Source: Melioribacteraceae bacterium
Lineage (GTDB): Bacteria; Bacteroidota; Ignavibacteria; Ignavibacteriales; Melioribacteraceae
NCBI GenBank assembly: GCA_030584085.1
Contig: CP129490.1
Location: forward strand, 1,211,511-1,275,510
Reading direction: 5' to 3'
Length of the DNA stretch: 64,000 bases
Shown here: positions 46,132 through 55,783 of the stretch, in pieces
Numbering within the stretch: the first letter of the stretch is position 1
Layout of the letters: the number at the start of each line of letters is the position of its first letter
The notes under the pieces: model-generated
Told to the model about the DNA's origin: nothing
Seen by the model: the letters and a program-made list of their open reading frames with translations, nothing else
Databases searched by the model: none
Position numbers and translations under genes: made by a program

Positions 46132-48696
46132 ATGTTAGTGAGAAAAAATCGATTTATTATGTTCTTATTTCTAGTTTCAATTCTTTTTGCCGAAGATTCA
46201 AAATTTACCTTAAGTATTGACAGCTTTCTTACATTTGGACCTATTAAAGTTACGTTAACATCCGGTGAAGAAAAAGTTACAAGCGAAAAATTACTTTATC
46301 AGGAGATGGATGTTGCTAAATGGTGGCCTAAAGCAAATGAAAAATTATTCGTTTACGCAAACTCAACTTTAGAATGGAAAGTAAAAAGTGGTGAACAGCT
46401 AACTTTCGATAAATCAAATTCAGCTTCAATTTATTATTCGGGATTTTATGTTGAAACAGATCGTTTCGTAGAAACTGAATTGGAAGTCAACTCTTGTAAT
46501 ATGTTCTCAATTTATTTGGACGGAAATAAAATATCTGATAAAACTACATTCGATGAGAATAAAGATGGGAAATGTGAACCAGGTAAATCTAAGACAACAC
46601 TTCAACTTGAAAATGGCAAGCATTTTATATTGATAAAAACTTTGTTCGACCCAACCATCAATTCCGATTGGTCAATAAATAGTAAGTTGATTTTTGACAA
46701 AAAGTACAAAGAAAATGTCAACATAACTTTAGACCCGATTCGTACAACTACAATTTCCGATTTACTTAATAATATAAATGTAACCGACATTTCCCTTTCA
46801 CCTGATGGTAAATACGTTGCCCTAAAGGTTAGAGAGAGGAATAAACTAAAAGATGCGTATGAAAATTGGATCGAACTTAGAAATGTTGATAACGGAAGTT
46901 TGGTTTGGACTTTTAAAGGTAGTATAAGTATTCCTGAAGTTGATTGGGCTCCCGATTCAAAATCATTTGCCTACACTTCAACTAACGGCGATAAAAAAAC
47001 TATTTGGAATATTAGCATCTCGAATGGAACAACTGAAGCATTAATACAAGATGTTAGTAATTTATCCGGATTTACTTGGTCGTCTAACGGAGATTATATT
47101 ATTTATACTGTAAATGAATCTTCAAAACAATCCGATCCTAACTTCAAAAAATATGAATATCCCGAAGACAGGTGGAGCAGTTTTAGAGACAAGACATCGA
47201 TCTATAGATTGTTCGTAAAAAGTAAAATGAGTGAACTTTTAATTCCGGCAGATATGAATCAGAGTTTTGTTGAGATTAGTCCTGACTCCAAGAAACTGCT
47301 TTTCTCCAAAACATATTATGGTGAATCTCAACGTCCATATAGCCGAACCGATTATCATATTTTGGATCTTGAAACAATGAAAGCCGATTCAATCTTGTCA
47401 CTTTATTTTGCGTCATCTGTTGCGTGGTCACCTGACAGCAAGCAATTATTAATATTAGGTGGTTCTTCAACATTTGGTGAAGTCGGCAATTCTCTATCGA
47501 AAGAGATTATCCCGAATGATTATGATACTCAAGCATATATATATAATATTGAATCGAAAAAAGTAGACGCTATCACAAAAAATTTCAAACCTCAGATTAG
47601 TAGTGCCGAATGGGATGGCAAAAATAATGTAATTTATTTCGTCACAACGGATGAATCTTATGAACATCTATATAGATATGATATTACTTCAAGTAATTAT
47701 GAAATGATTGATCTTAATGTTGAATCAATTGCCGAAATTGATTATTCGGAAAATTTTAAGACAGCGATTTTTAGAGCATCAAGTTCTGTGATTCCTGAAA
47801 AAGTCTATAAGATGGATCTCTTAACCGGGGAGATAAATTTATTTATGTTCCCTGAAGAAACGGAATATGTAAATATTAAACTCGGTGAAATCAAAGATTG
47901 GGATTTTACTGCTAGTTCAGGACAAAAAATCAAAGGAAGAGTTTATTTTCCGCCAAACTTTGATTCAAACAAAAAATATCCAATGATTGTTAACTACTAT
48001 GGCGGAACAAGTCCGGTCGGAAGAGATTTTGGTGGTCGTTATCCCAAAAATATTTATACAGCCAATGGTTACATCGTTTACATTTTGCAGCCAAGCGGTG
48101 CAACCGGTTTTGGTGTAGAATTCTCTGCAAAACACGTCAATGATTGGGGAGCAATAACTGCACAAGAAGTTATTGAAGGAACTCAAAAGTTCTTAGCAGA
48201 ACATAAATTTGTTGACCCCGATAGAGTCGGTTGTATTGGCGCTTCGTACGGCGGATTTCTTACCATGAATATTATTACCAAAACAGATATTTTTTCTGCC
48301 GCTATTTCCCATGCTGGGATTAGTAATCTGACTAGTTATTGGGGAGTTGGTCACTGGGGATATTTGTATAACGCAGTTGCCGGAGCCGAGAGTTTCCCAT
48401 GGAATGCAAGAGGCGAATATGTTGATAAAAGTCCGTTGTTTAACGCGGATAAAATTACAACTCCGTTATTACTACTGCATGGAAACATTGATCCAAATGT
48501 GCCGCCGGGTGAAAGTATGCAGATGTATGTCGCATTAAAACTTTTAGGGAAAGATGTTGAACTAGTCGAAGTTGATAAACAAGAACATTGGATATTAGAT
48601 TACGATAAACGAACAAAATGGACAAAAACAATTCTTGCGTACTTTGATAAGTACCTGAAAGATCAACCTGAATGGTGGCGTAATTTGTATAAATAA
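46132..48696 (+). CDS. S9-family prolyl oligopeptidase-like peptidase
   Basis: An 854-residue exported serine peptidase. It has a signal-like N-terminus (RFIMFLFLVSILFAEDS), an extra N-terminal beta domain (about 25-210), then a WD40-like beta-propeller (about 215-590) with motifs such as DISLSPDGKYVALKV and EVDWAPDSKSFAY. The C-terminal alpha/beta-hydrolase domain holds Ser705 (GASYGG), Asp787 (HGNIDPNVPPG) and His819 (KQEHW). These proteins cut dipeptides or short peptides after proline or other residues in the periplasm. It is divergent from nuoA and has its own terminator. Confidence 0.92.
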   Translation: MLVRKNRFIMFLFLVSILFAEDSKFTLSIDSFLTFGPIKVTLTSGEEKVTSEKLLYQEMDVAKWWPKANEKLFVYANSTLEWKVKSGEQLTFDKSNSASIYYSGFYVETDRFVETELEVNSCNMFSIYLDGNKISDKTTFDENKDGKCEPGKSKTTLQLENGKHFILIKTLFDPTINSDWSINSKLIFDKKYKENVNITLDPIRTTTISDLLNNINVTDISLSPDGKYVALKVRERNKLKDAYENWIELRNVDNGSLVWTFKGSISIPEVDWAPDSKSFAYTSTNGDKKTIWNISISNGTTEALIQDVSNLSGFTWSSNGDYIIYTVNESSKQSDPNFKKYEYPEDRWSSFRDKTSIYRLFVKSKMSELLIPADMNQSFVEISPDSKKLLFSKTYYGESQRPYSRTDYHILDLETMKADSILSLYFASSVAWSPDSKQLLILGGSSTFGEVGNSLSKEIIPNDYDTQAYIYNIESKKVDAITKNFKPQISSAEWDGKNNVIYFVTTDESYEHLYRYDITSSNYEMIDLNVESIAEIDYSENFKTAIFRASSSVIPEKVYKMDLLTGEINLFMFPEETEYVNIKLGEIKDWDFTASSGQKIKGRVYFPPNFDSNKKYPMIVNYYGGTSPVGRDFGGRYPKNIYTANGYIVYILQPSGATGFGVEFSAKHVNDWGAITAQEVIEGTQKFLAEHKFVDPDRVGCIGASYGGFLTMNIITKTDIFSAAISHAGISNLTSYWGVGHWGYLYNAVAGAESFPWNARGEYVDKSPLFNADKITTPLLLLHGNIDPNVPPGESMQMYVALKLLGKDVELVEVDKQEHWILDYDKRTKWTKTILAYFDKYLKDQPEWWRNLYK

Positions 48697-48705
48697 GATT
48701 AAGAT

Positions 48706-48738
48706 TCCCGCGATTTCAAAAATTGCGGGAGTTTTTTT
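48706..48738 (+). terminator. Terminator after the S9 peptidase gene
   Basis: TCCCGCGATTT pairs with AAATTGCGGGA (11 bp, one G-T) around CAA, with a run of T. Confidence 0.93.
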
Positions 48739-48810
48739 ACTTTATGCCAAATCCTTATTGTTTATAGCTACACTCATTTTTAATGCAGATTCCTCAGTCC
48801 GACGGTCATA

Positions 48811-48870
48811 ATTCTATTTGCTTTTATCAAATAAATTAATCATATTCTATTTGGTTATAACAAATAGAAT
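48811..48870 (+). promoter_or_regulatory. Two tandem AT-rich palindromes upstream of the DUF4143 ATPase
   Basis: Copy 2 has perfect 10-bp arms ATTCTATTTG (48844-48853) and CAAATAGAAT (48861-48870) with a 7-base centre. Copy 1 has the same left arm (48811-48820), centre CTTTTAT and right arm CAAATAAAT (48828-48836). The copies are 33 bases apart, three helical turns. Copy 2 ends eight bases before the start codon. They look like operator sites or an mRNA hairpin over the ribosome site. Confidence 0.65.
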
Positions 48871-48878
48871 GTAATGTG

Positions 48879-50060
48879 ATGGAACACCTATATGAAGATC
48901 TTTATAACTACAATCCATGGTGGGAAGAGGAATTCAAGCCCGAGTTAATTGTTCGCGAGAAATTTCTGAAAATTCTTCGAAGCTCTGAAAGAAGAAAAGA
49001 AATTTTAATTATTACTGGTTTGAGACGCGTAGGAAAATCTTCTTTAATGAAATTGTTTATCAAAGAACTTGCTGAACGAGTTGAACCGAAAAAAATCTTG
49101 TACGTATCGTTAGATTCTATTGCTATAGAAAAAATTAGTGTGCAAGATCTTGTACGTGAGTTTAGAAAACTACATCAATTCAGACGGAATGAAAAAATCT
49201 ATCTTTTTTTCGATGAGGCGGCTTACCGCGAAAATATTAACCAAGAATTGAAAACGCTTTACGACAATGAAAATGTAAAAATCTATGTCTCTTCATCATC
49301 GGCAACAATTTTACGAGATAAGAACTCACTACTAACCGGTAGATCGAAAATTGTTGAAGTACTGCCGCTAGATTTTTTTGAGTTTCTAAGTTTTAAAAAC
49401 TTCGCAGTAAAAAAATCTGAAGATTACTTAACTGAAAAATACTTCGAAGAATTTATGATGAAAGGTGGTATACCAGAATATATATTATCAGATGATTTTG
49501 AATATCTCGATAATTTGGTTGATGCAATAATCTACAAAGACATTGCCTTCTATCACGGTGTGAAAGATATAACTTCACTTAAGGAATTCTTCAGACTATT
49601 GATGGAACGTGCGGGTAAGCAGGCCTCATTGACTAAGATTTCGAAAGTGATGGGAATCTCTAGTGAGACAGCAAAAAGATATTTCGAATATTTTCAGAAT
49701 ACTTATCTAATCTATGCTATAGAGCGGTGTGGAAAATTAAATGAACGACTCCGAGCTCCTAAAAAAGTATTTGCTGCGGATTTAGGTATTAAAAATATGG
49801 TTACTGGATTCAGAGATAAAGGCGCAGTGTTTGAAAACCTTGTTTACTTTTTAATCAAGGAACATTCTCCTTGCTATATTTATAAGGATGGGATTGAACT
49901 TGATTTTCATTTCAACAAAACTTTGATAGAGGTTAAATACAACAGAGAAATTGATAATAAACAAAGGATGTTATTTGATAAACTAAATATTGAGCGGAAG
50001 ATTCTTGTCGCTAATGTAAAGGATTTTTTAAAACTTCAAAGTGAGATTGGTAAAAGGTAA
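48879..50060 (+). CDS. AAA-family ATPase with C-terminal DUF4143 domain
   Basis: A 393-residue ATPase of the AAA_14/DUF4143 family. Walker A is GLRRVGKSS (about residue 48, counting from the GTG at 48876), Walker B is YLFFDEA, and the sensor is YVSSSSA. The C-terminal half holds a winged-helix-like stretch (ISKVMGISSETAKRYFEYFQ) and a nuclease-like end with ELDFHFNKTLIEVKYN (the D-E-K pattern of PD-(D/E)XK proteins). Family members occur scattered in archaea and bacteria with no settled role. I chose the ATG at 48879; the GTG just before it is also possible. No Shine-Dalgarno is visible. Confidence 0.88.
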   Translation: MEHLYEDLYNYNPWWEEEFKPELIVREKFLKILRSSERRKEILIITGLRRVGKSSLMKLFIKELAERVEPKKILYVSLDSIAIEKISVQDLVREFRKLHQFRRNEKIYLFFDEAAYRENINQELKTLYDNENVKIYVSSSSATILRDKNSLLTGRSKIVEVLPLDFFEFLSFKNFAVKKSEDYLTEKYFEEFMMKGGIPEYILSDDFEYLDNLVDAIIYKDIAFYHGVKDITSLKEFFRLLMERAGKQASLTKISKVMGISSETAKRYFEYFQNTYLIYAIERCGKLNERLRAPKKVFAADLGIKNMVTGFRDKGAVFENLVYFLIKEHSPCYIYKDGIELDFHFNKTLIEVKYNREIDNKQRMLFDKLNIERKILVANVKDFLKLQSEIGKR

Positions 50061-50094
50061 GAAATTCTATACGGCTACGTAAAAGCCTCTATTT

Positions 50095-51180
50095 CTACTT
50101 TATCTCAAACCCTTCTTGTTTAATAATTTCTCCGGCTCTTTTTACATCTTCTATAGAATTAAAAGATAATCGAAAAGTACCACCGGTTCCTTCTCTTATT
50201 TTCAGAAGTTCGATATCTTTTATGTTAATGCTATTATTGAAAAGTGCTGTAGAAATTTTACTTATAACTCCGGGCTCATCTCTTACAAAAACAAATAAAT
50301 CATGAAGCGGAGTTAAAAAACCTTTTGTGTTTTTCGGGATCTCATCTCGTTTTTTTCTTGATGCTTCGAATTTATCAGCGAGTAATGAATAATTATCTTT
50401 GATTACAAATTCCTCTAAGGTATTCAACTCATTTTTAAGAGATTCAATTGCATTTGTAATTTCTTTTTTATTGAATTGAATAATCTTTTCCCAAATTGAA
50501 AAATCACTTGCGGCAATCCTAGTCATATCCCGAAAACCACCGGCGGCAAAATTACTAAAGTTAATATCGTCTTCTTTTTTTGCCGAAGTATTAACTAAAG
50601 AAATTGATAATAACTGCGGCAAATGACTAACGTATGCAACAACTTTATCATGAAGAAACGGATCGAGAAGAGTAATACTTGCTCCAAGAGATTTAATTAC
50701 TCTTGTAAATCTTGTGAATTGTGAATTTTCTATTTCCTTATTTGATAAAATGTAAACTGAATTTTCAAAAAGAAGTGGATCAGAATTTTCATAACCGCCT
50801 TTTTCTTTGCCGGTCATTGGATGTCCACCGATGTAGAGTCCTTTAGAATTGAGTTTACTCCATTCTTCTTGGAAAATCCCTTTTACACCTGAAACATCAG
50901 TGATAATTTGTCCGGTTATTAAAAGTGGTGCTAGTTGAATAAGATATTCTAAAGAGAGTTCAACCGGTAAGCACAAAAAAATTAAATCAGATTCAACTGA
51001 ATCCTTTATTGAAGAATGCTGCTTGTCGATAACTTTTTCTTCTAATGCTGCATCAAGAACATCCTTCTTATCGAAAGCATATAGTTGCAATTGAAGGTTA
51101 CTTTTCTTCAATGCTTTTGCTATCGATCCGCCGATAAGTCCCAAGCCTATAATAGATATTTTATTTATTGTCTTTTCCAT
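50095..51180 (-). CDS. tyrA: Prephenate dehydrogenase with C-terminal ACT domain
   Basis: A 361-residue enzyme that makes 4-hydroxyphenylpyruvate for tyrosine. It has the NAD motif IGLGLIGGSIAKALK (about 11-25), GGHPMTGKEKGGYENSD and SHLPQLLSISLVNT. The end (about 283-361, LHDLFVFVRDEPGVISKIST) is an ACT domain for feedback control. It lies 87 bases after the DAHP synthase gene, its pathway partner. Confidence 0.92.
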   Translation of the reverse strand: MEKTINKISIIGLGLIGGSIAKALKKSNLQLQLYAFDKKDVLDAALEEKVIDKQHSSIKDSVESDLIFLCLPVELSLEYLIQLAPLLITGQIITDVSGVKGIFQEEWSKLNSKGLYIGGHPMTGKEKGGYENSDPLLFENSVYILSNKEIENSQFTRFTRVIKSLGASITLLDPFLHDKVVAYVSHLPQLLSISLVNTSAKKEDDINFSNFAAGGFRDMTRIAASDFSIWEKIIQFNKKEITNAIESLKNELNTLEEFVIKDNYSLLADKFEASRKKRDEIPKNTKGFLTPLHDLFVFVRDEPGVISKISTALFNNSINIKDIELLKIREGTGGTFRLSFNSIEDVKRAGEIIKQEGFEIK

Positions 51181-51267
51181 CTAACAAAATGTCATTCTCG
51201 CATAATTTAACTGTGAATCTAGTGTGGAAAGAAAACTCCCACTTTCGCGGAAGTGACAGTTTAAAAT

Positions 51268-52284
51268 TTAGTTAATATCCCTTCCGATTGCGTTTGCAAT
51301 AGTTTTCAATTCATCAATTAATTTTAAGTATGTATCCGGTAATAGCGCTTGCGGTCCATCTGAAAAAGCATGTTCCGGATCATGATGAATTTCAATCATT
51401 AGTCCATCTGCCCCGGCAGCAACGGCGGCTCTAGCCATTGGCGGCACTTGATCACGATAACCTGTTGCATGGGAGGGATCGGCAATTACCGGTAAATGAC
51501 TTTTTTTATGAACAACGGGGATTGCTGATAAATCAAATGTATTGCGTGTATAAGTTTCAAAAGTTCTGATCCCGCGCTCACATAGTATTACATTTGGATT
51601 TCCGTTTGCCAAAATGTATTCAGCGGACATTAACCATTCTTCTATTGTTGCCGATAAACCGCGTTTCAACATTATTGGAATTTTAGTTGCACCAAGTTCT
51701 CTTAATAACGGAAAGTTCTGCATGTTTCTTGCACCAATTTGATAGATGTCAGTGTATTTCCCGATAATATCAATTTGTGCAATTTCCATTACTTCGGTTA
51801 TAACAAGAAGACCGAATTCGTCTGCAGCTTTACGAATAAGTTTTAACCCTTCTTCTCCCATTCCTTGAAAAGAGTATGGCGATGTTCTTGGTTTAAAGGC
51901 ACCGCCGCGCAAAATTTTTGCACCTGATTTTGCTACTATTTCGGCAAGTTTAAACATCTGTTCTTCACTTTCGATTGAACAGGGTCCCGCCATTATCGCT
52001 AAATTGTTTCCGCCGATTTTGATACCCTTGATATCAATGACGGTATCAACTTCACGAAAATTTCTACTAGCTAACTTGAATGGAGCAGTAACACGATAAA
52101 CATCCGCAACACCATCTAGTATTTTTATTTTACGTGTATCGAAATCTGGTTTTACACCGATCGCACCAATTATTGTGCTTTGAACACCGACTGACTTATG
52201 AATTTGAAATCCATACTCTTCTAAATGTGAAATTACATTCTGAATTTGTTCTTCGGTTGCATTAGGTTCTATTATTACTACCAC
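51268..52284 (-). CDS. aroF: 3-deoxy-7-phosphoheptulonate synthase (DAHP synthase, Thermotoga-type)
   Basis: A 338-residue first enzyme of the shikimate pathway. It has an N-terminal ferredoxin-like regulatory domain (about 1-70, MVVIIEPNATEEQIQNVISH) and a TIM barrel with AIMAGPCSIES (metal Cys102), RGGAFKPRTSPYSFQG, KRGLSATIEEW and PVIADPSHATGYR. The fused small domain binds aromatic amino acids in homologues. It is in an operon with mutS and the DUF1684 gene upstream and tyrA downstream. Confidence 0.95.
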   Translation of the reverse strand: MVVIIEPNATEEQIQNVISHLEEYGFQIHKSVGVQSTIIGAIGVKPDFDTRKIKILDGVADVYRVTAPFKLASRNFREVDTVIDIKGIKIGGNNLAIMAGPCSIESEEQMFKLAEIVAKSGAKILRGGAFKPRTSPYSFQGMGEEGLKLIRKAADEFGLLVITEVMEIAQIDIIGKYTDIYQIGARNMQNFPLLRELGATKIPIMLKRGLSATIEEWLMSAEYILANGNPNVILCERGIRTFETYTRNTFDLSAIPVVHKKSHLPVIADPSHATGYRDQVPPMARAAVAAGADGLMIEIHHDPEHAFSDGPQALLPDTYLKLIDELKTIANAIGRDIN

Positions 52285-52299
52285 TTTAATTCTCCAAAA

Positions 52300-52932
52300 T
52301 TAATCATGAAATTTTTTCTCGCCCGCTTTAATAGCGAAGCCAATATGATCTTCCTTACGAGGTATTGCACATGAATACTCTTTACTATAAGCACAATACG
52401 GATTATACGCAGCATTAAAATCTATCGTATAAGTATTCTCCGGAGCGTTAACAATTCTCACATTTAAATAACGACCTACACCATATGTTTCGTCATTGGT
52501 AGTCTCATCGGTGAACCAAACACTATAATAAACACCGATCTCTTCTTCATAACCTTGATACACATTCAATTTATAAACTTCATTTTCTTGTTCAATATTG
52601 AAATAACCGTATCTAACAAATTCTCTTTCTTCACCTTTTGTTCCAAAGACAACGACTGTATCTTTAGTATCATATTGATAAAGTTTGCTATTATAAATAT
52701 AGCGCATATCCGGTTCGAAATAATTTAAAGGATGAAATTCAACTTTACCTTTGTAATTAAAAGGTGAATTTGGATTTGTTTTCATATAGATATTGTGCTG
52801 CTCTCTAATATGAGCGATTTGTTCACTGTACTTTATTTCTTCCGGTGTCAGCACTCGTTTTTCTTCTTCCTTACAAGCAGAGATTATTAATAATACTGTT
52901 ACAAGTAAAACAATTTTGCTTAAGATTTTCAT
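52300..52932 (-). CDS. DUF1684 domain-containing lipoprotein
   Basis: A 210-residue lipoprotein with signal MKILSKIVLLVTVLLIISAC (lipobox ISAC). The DUF1684 body shows the family's hallmark AYNPYCAYSKEYSCAIPRKE and a C-terminal AIKAGEK. DUF1684 proteins are widespread in Bacteroidota and are thought to be outer-membrane or periplasmic; the activity is unknown. It lies 3 bases after mutS and 15 before the DAHP synthase gene. Confidence 0.88.
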   Translation of the reverse strand: MKILSKIVLLVTVLLIISACKEEEKRVLTPEEIKYSEQIAHIREQHNIYMKTNPNSPFNYKGKVEFHPLNYFEPDMRYIYNSKLYQYDTKDTVVVFGTKGEEREFVRYGYFNIEQENEVYKLNVYQGYEEEIGVYYSVWFTDETTNDETYGVGRYLNVRIVNAPENTYTIDFNAAYNPYCAYSKEYSCAIPRKEDHIGFAIKAGEKKFHD

Positions 52933-52935
52933 ACG

Positions 52936-55548
52936 TTATTTATTATCCTTAATTTTTTTCTGTAGTTCGTTTAATTTATTTAATGCGTCAAGGGGAGTAA
53001 GTCCTTCAAGCTGCATATTCGAAATTTCTTGCCGAAGTTTATCATCTTTTACTTCAAACATGCTTATTTGCATTTCGTCATGATTTTTAAATTTTGCAAG
53101 TTTTGCTTTCTTAATTTCATAAGGAGTTAATTCTTTGTCTTCCAAATTGAATAAAATTTCTTTTGCCCGTTTTGTAACAAATTCCGGAAGTCCCGCCATT
53201 TGCGCTACTTGTATTCCGTAGCTATGATCTGCTCCGCCTTGAGAAACTTTATGTAGGAAGATTACTTTATCGTCGTATTCTCTTACTTCAACTTTATAAT
53301 TTTTTATTCGAGGGAAAATCGATGCCATTTCATTCAATTCATGGTAATGTGTAGCGAATAAAGTTTTTGCGGATACATTTGGATTTTCATGAATGTATTC
53401 AGTTATTGCCCATGCGATGGAAATTCCATCAAATGTGCTGGTCCCTCGTCCGATCTCATCTAATAAAATTAAACTTTTATCGGTTGCATGGTTAAGAATA
53501 TTTGCTGCTTCTTGCATTTCTACAAGGAATGTACTTTCTCCGGCAGCTATATTATCACTAGCTCCTACACGTGTAAAAATTCTATCAACCAAACCAATTT
53601 TAGCTTCTTTTGCCGGAATGTACGAGCCAATCTGGGCTAACAATACTATTAATCCAACTTGACGAAGATATACCGATTTGCCCGCCATATTGGGCCCGGT
53701 TAAAATAATAATCTGGTTATCGCTATTACTCAAGCGACAATTATTTGGTGTGAATTTTTCACCCGGAGATAAAATTCTTTCAACAACCGGATGCCTACCG
53801 TTTTTAATATCTAATTCATCCGAATCATCAATAGTGGGTTTTACATAATTATACTGCTCTGCGCACTCGGCAAATGATAAATAGCAATCAAGCATTGCAA
53901 TTAAATTTGCGTTTAATTGGATTCTCTCAGTCTCAAGTGCAACTTCTTTCCTGATCTGATCAAAAAGGGTTGATTCTAATTTTAATATATTTTCTTGCGC
54001 GTTAAGCACTTTATCTTCGTAATCCTTTAAGTCCGGAGTTATATAACGCTCACTGTTTACCAACGTTTGCTTTCTTATATAATTATCCGGAATCTTATCC
54101 TTGTGTGCGTTGCTTATCTCAATGTAATAACCAAATACTTTATTGAAACTAACTTTCAGAGAAGAAATACCGGTTCTTTCTCGTTCGGTTTTTTGAAGAT
54201 TTGCAATCCAACTTTTTGCATTTGTCGAAAGATCACGAAGTTCATCAAGTTCAAGCGAAAAACCTTTACGAATAACACCACCGTCTACGATACTTAATGG
54301 TGGTTCGTCATTTATTGATGTTTCAATTTTTTCGATGAGGTTTTCTAAATCAATCAGCTTCTCATTTATCGCTTTAATCGTTTTTGAGCCGGCTTGATCT
54401 AAAAGCTGCTTTACTAATGGGATTTTTTTAAGAGAAAGTTTTACGTGTACGATTTCTCTTGGAGTTGCTCTACCGGTACAAATTCTTGAAATCAGTCTTT
54501 CCAAATCTCCGATTTCTTTGAATTCATTCTGTAGATTTTTTCTCAAAGTTTTATTTTCAAAAAATTCAGTGACGCATTCTTGTCTTTGCAATATTGGTTC
54601 AAGTTTTCTTAGTGGAGCGGAGATCCATTTCTTCAGCATTCTGCCGCCCATTGCCGTTTCGGTTTTATCAAGTATTGATATTAAAGAACCTTCTCTGGTT
54701 CCTTCCTGCATAGTGAAAGTTATTTCGAGATTTCGCTTTGTGGAATAATCCAATTGCATATAATCGGAAGGATTATAGAGAGCAATTTTATTGATATGAG
54801 TCAAATTTGCTCGTTGTGTATCGCGCAAATAATTAAGAATTCCGCCGGCGGCAATTAAACCGGCATCAAGATTTTCAATTCCGAATCCTTTTAACGTTTT
54901 CGTGTTGAATTGATCTCGTAAAATGTCATTTGCATAATCGTAATTAAAAATCCAATCGTCAATTTTGGTTACTCTGACCGAGTTAGTAGCTTTTTCTATA
55001 ATCGGTTCGATAATTGTTTTTTGTTTCTTTGAAATCAAAATTTCTGCGGGACTTATTAAACCAAATTGATTAACAAGTTCTCGTTGATGAACTTCATAAG
55101 CAAAAAATTCTCCTGTGGAAATATCGCAGAATGAAAGTCCGACGATATCGCTTTTTAAGTATATGGCAAGCAGATAATTATTTTTTTTGTGATCGAGTAA
55201 TTTATCCGAAAGAGCGACTCCGGGTGTAACGACTTCCACAACATCACGCCTAACTATTCCTTTAGCAAATTTCGGATCTTCAACTTGTTCACAAACCGCA
55301 ACTCTGTAACCCGATCTGACAAGTTTTGGTAAGTAAGTATCAATTGCATGATGGGGAAAACCGGCAAGAGGAACTTCTCCGGCAGCACCGTTTGCTCTTT
55401 TGGTTAAAGTAATACCCAATACTTTTGAAGCTAGCTTTGCATCTTCTTCAAATGTTTCAAAAAAATCACCGACACGAAAAAGCAAAATTGTATCGGGATT
55501 CTTCTCCTTAATCTTGTAATATTGAGTCATTAATGGAGTTACGGACAT
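52936..55548 (-). CDS. mutS: DNA mismatch repair protein MutS
   Basis: An 870-residue MutS1. The mismatch-reading motif is in RVGDFFETFEEDAK (Phe-X-Glu), then the connector, lever and clamp domains. The ATPase has Walker A GPNMAGKS (618-625), the block STFLVEMQE, Walker B LILLDEIGRGTST and ATHYHEL. A short dimer tail follows with LDALNKLNELQKKI. It heads the operon with the DUF1684 lipoprotein, DAHP synthase and tyrA. The Y1 transposase cassette lies just upstream of its start. Confidence 0.96.
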   Translation of the reverse strand: MSVTPLMTQYYKIKEKNPDTILLFRVGDFFETFEEDAKLASKVLGITLTKRANGAAGEVPLAGFPHHAIDTYLPKLVRSGYRVAVCEQVEDPKFAKGIVRRDVVEVVTPGVALSDKLLDHKKNNYLLAIYLKSDIVGLSFCDISTGEFFAYEVHQRELVNQFGLISPAEILISKKQKTIIEPIIEKATNSVRVTKIDDWIFNYDYANDILRDQFNTKTLKGFGIENLDAGLIAAGGILNYLRDTQRANLTHINKIALYNPSDYMQLDYSTKRNLEITFTMQEGTREGSLISILDKTETAMGGRMLKKWISAPLRKLEPILQRQECVTEFFENKTLRKNLQNEFKEIGDLERLISRICTGRATPREIVHVKLSLKKIPLVKQLLDQAGSKTIKAINEKLIDLENLIEKIETSINDEPPLSIVDGGVIRKGFSLELDELRDLSTNAKSWIANLQKTERERTGISSLKVSFNKVFGYYIEISNAHKDKIPDNYIRKQTLVNSERYITPDLKDYEDKVLNAQENILKLESTLFDQIRKEVALETERIQLNANLIAMLDCYLSFAECAEQYNYVKPTIDDSDELDIKNGRHPVVERILSPGEKFTPNNCRLSNSDNQIIILTGPNMAGKSVYLRQVGLIVLLAQIGSYIPAKEAKIGLVDRIFTRVGASDNIAAGESTFLVEMQEAANILNHATDKSLILLDEIGRGTSTFDGISIAWAITEYIHENPNVSAKTLFATHYHELNEMASIFPRIKNYKVEVREYDDKVIFLHKVSQGGADHSYGIQVAQMAGLPEFVTKRAKEILFNLEDKELTPYEIKKAKLAKFKNHDEMQISMFEVKDDKLRQEISNMQLEGLTPLDALNKLNELQKKIKDNK

Positions 55549-55623
55549 AACGCTTCAAATAAATTCAAACCAAAAATATACCTTAATAGATAGGGAATTT
55601 CAATTTGTGTTTTGGAATAGAAA

Positions 55624-55783
55624 AACGGTTAAAACCGTTATGGCGGATTTAGGGTTATCTTGCCCCAATGGCTAAAGCCATTGGTTAATGGGAAGGTGGA
55701 CTGAAGATTTTTTATTAACCCACGAATTAATTCGTGGGACAGGAGCAATTACCTCGATATTCCCAAAACCGATTCATCGGTTT
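55624..55783. repeat. Left four-palindrome array
   Basis: P1 has arms AACGGTT/AACCGTT (55624-55639). P2 has arms CCAATGGCT/AGCCATTGG (55665-55684). P3 is a 20-base perfect palindrome, arms CCCACGAAT/ATTCGTGGG (55719-55738). P4 has arms AAACCGAT/ATCGGTTT (55766-55783). GGTTAAT (55683-55689) also pairs with ATTAACC (55714-55720) between P2 and P3. P4 overlaps the stop codon of the transposase gene. Confidence 0.92.
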
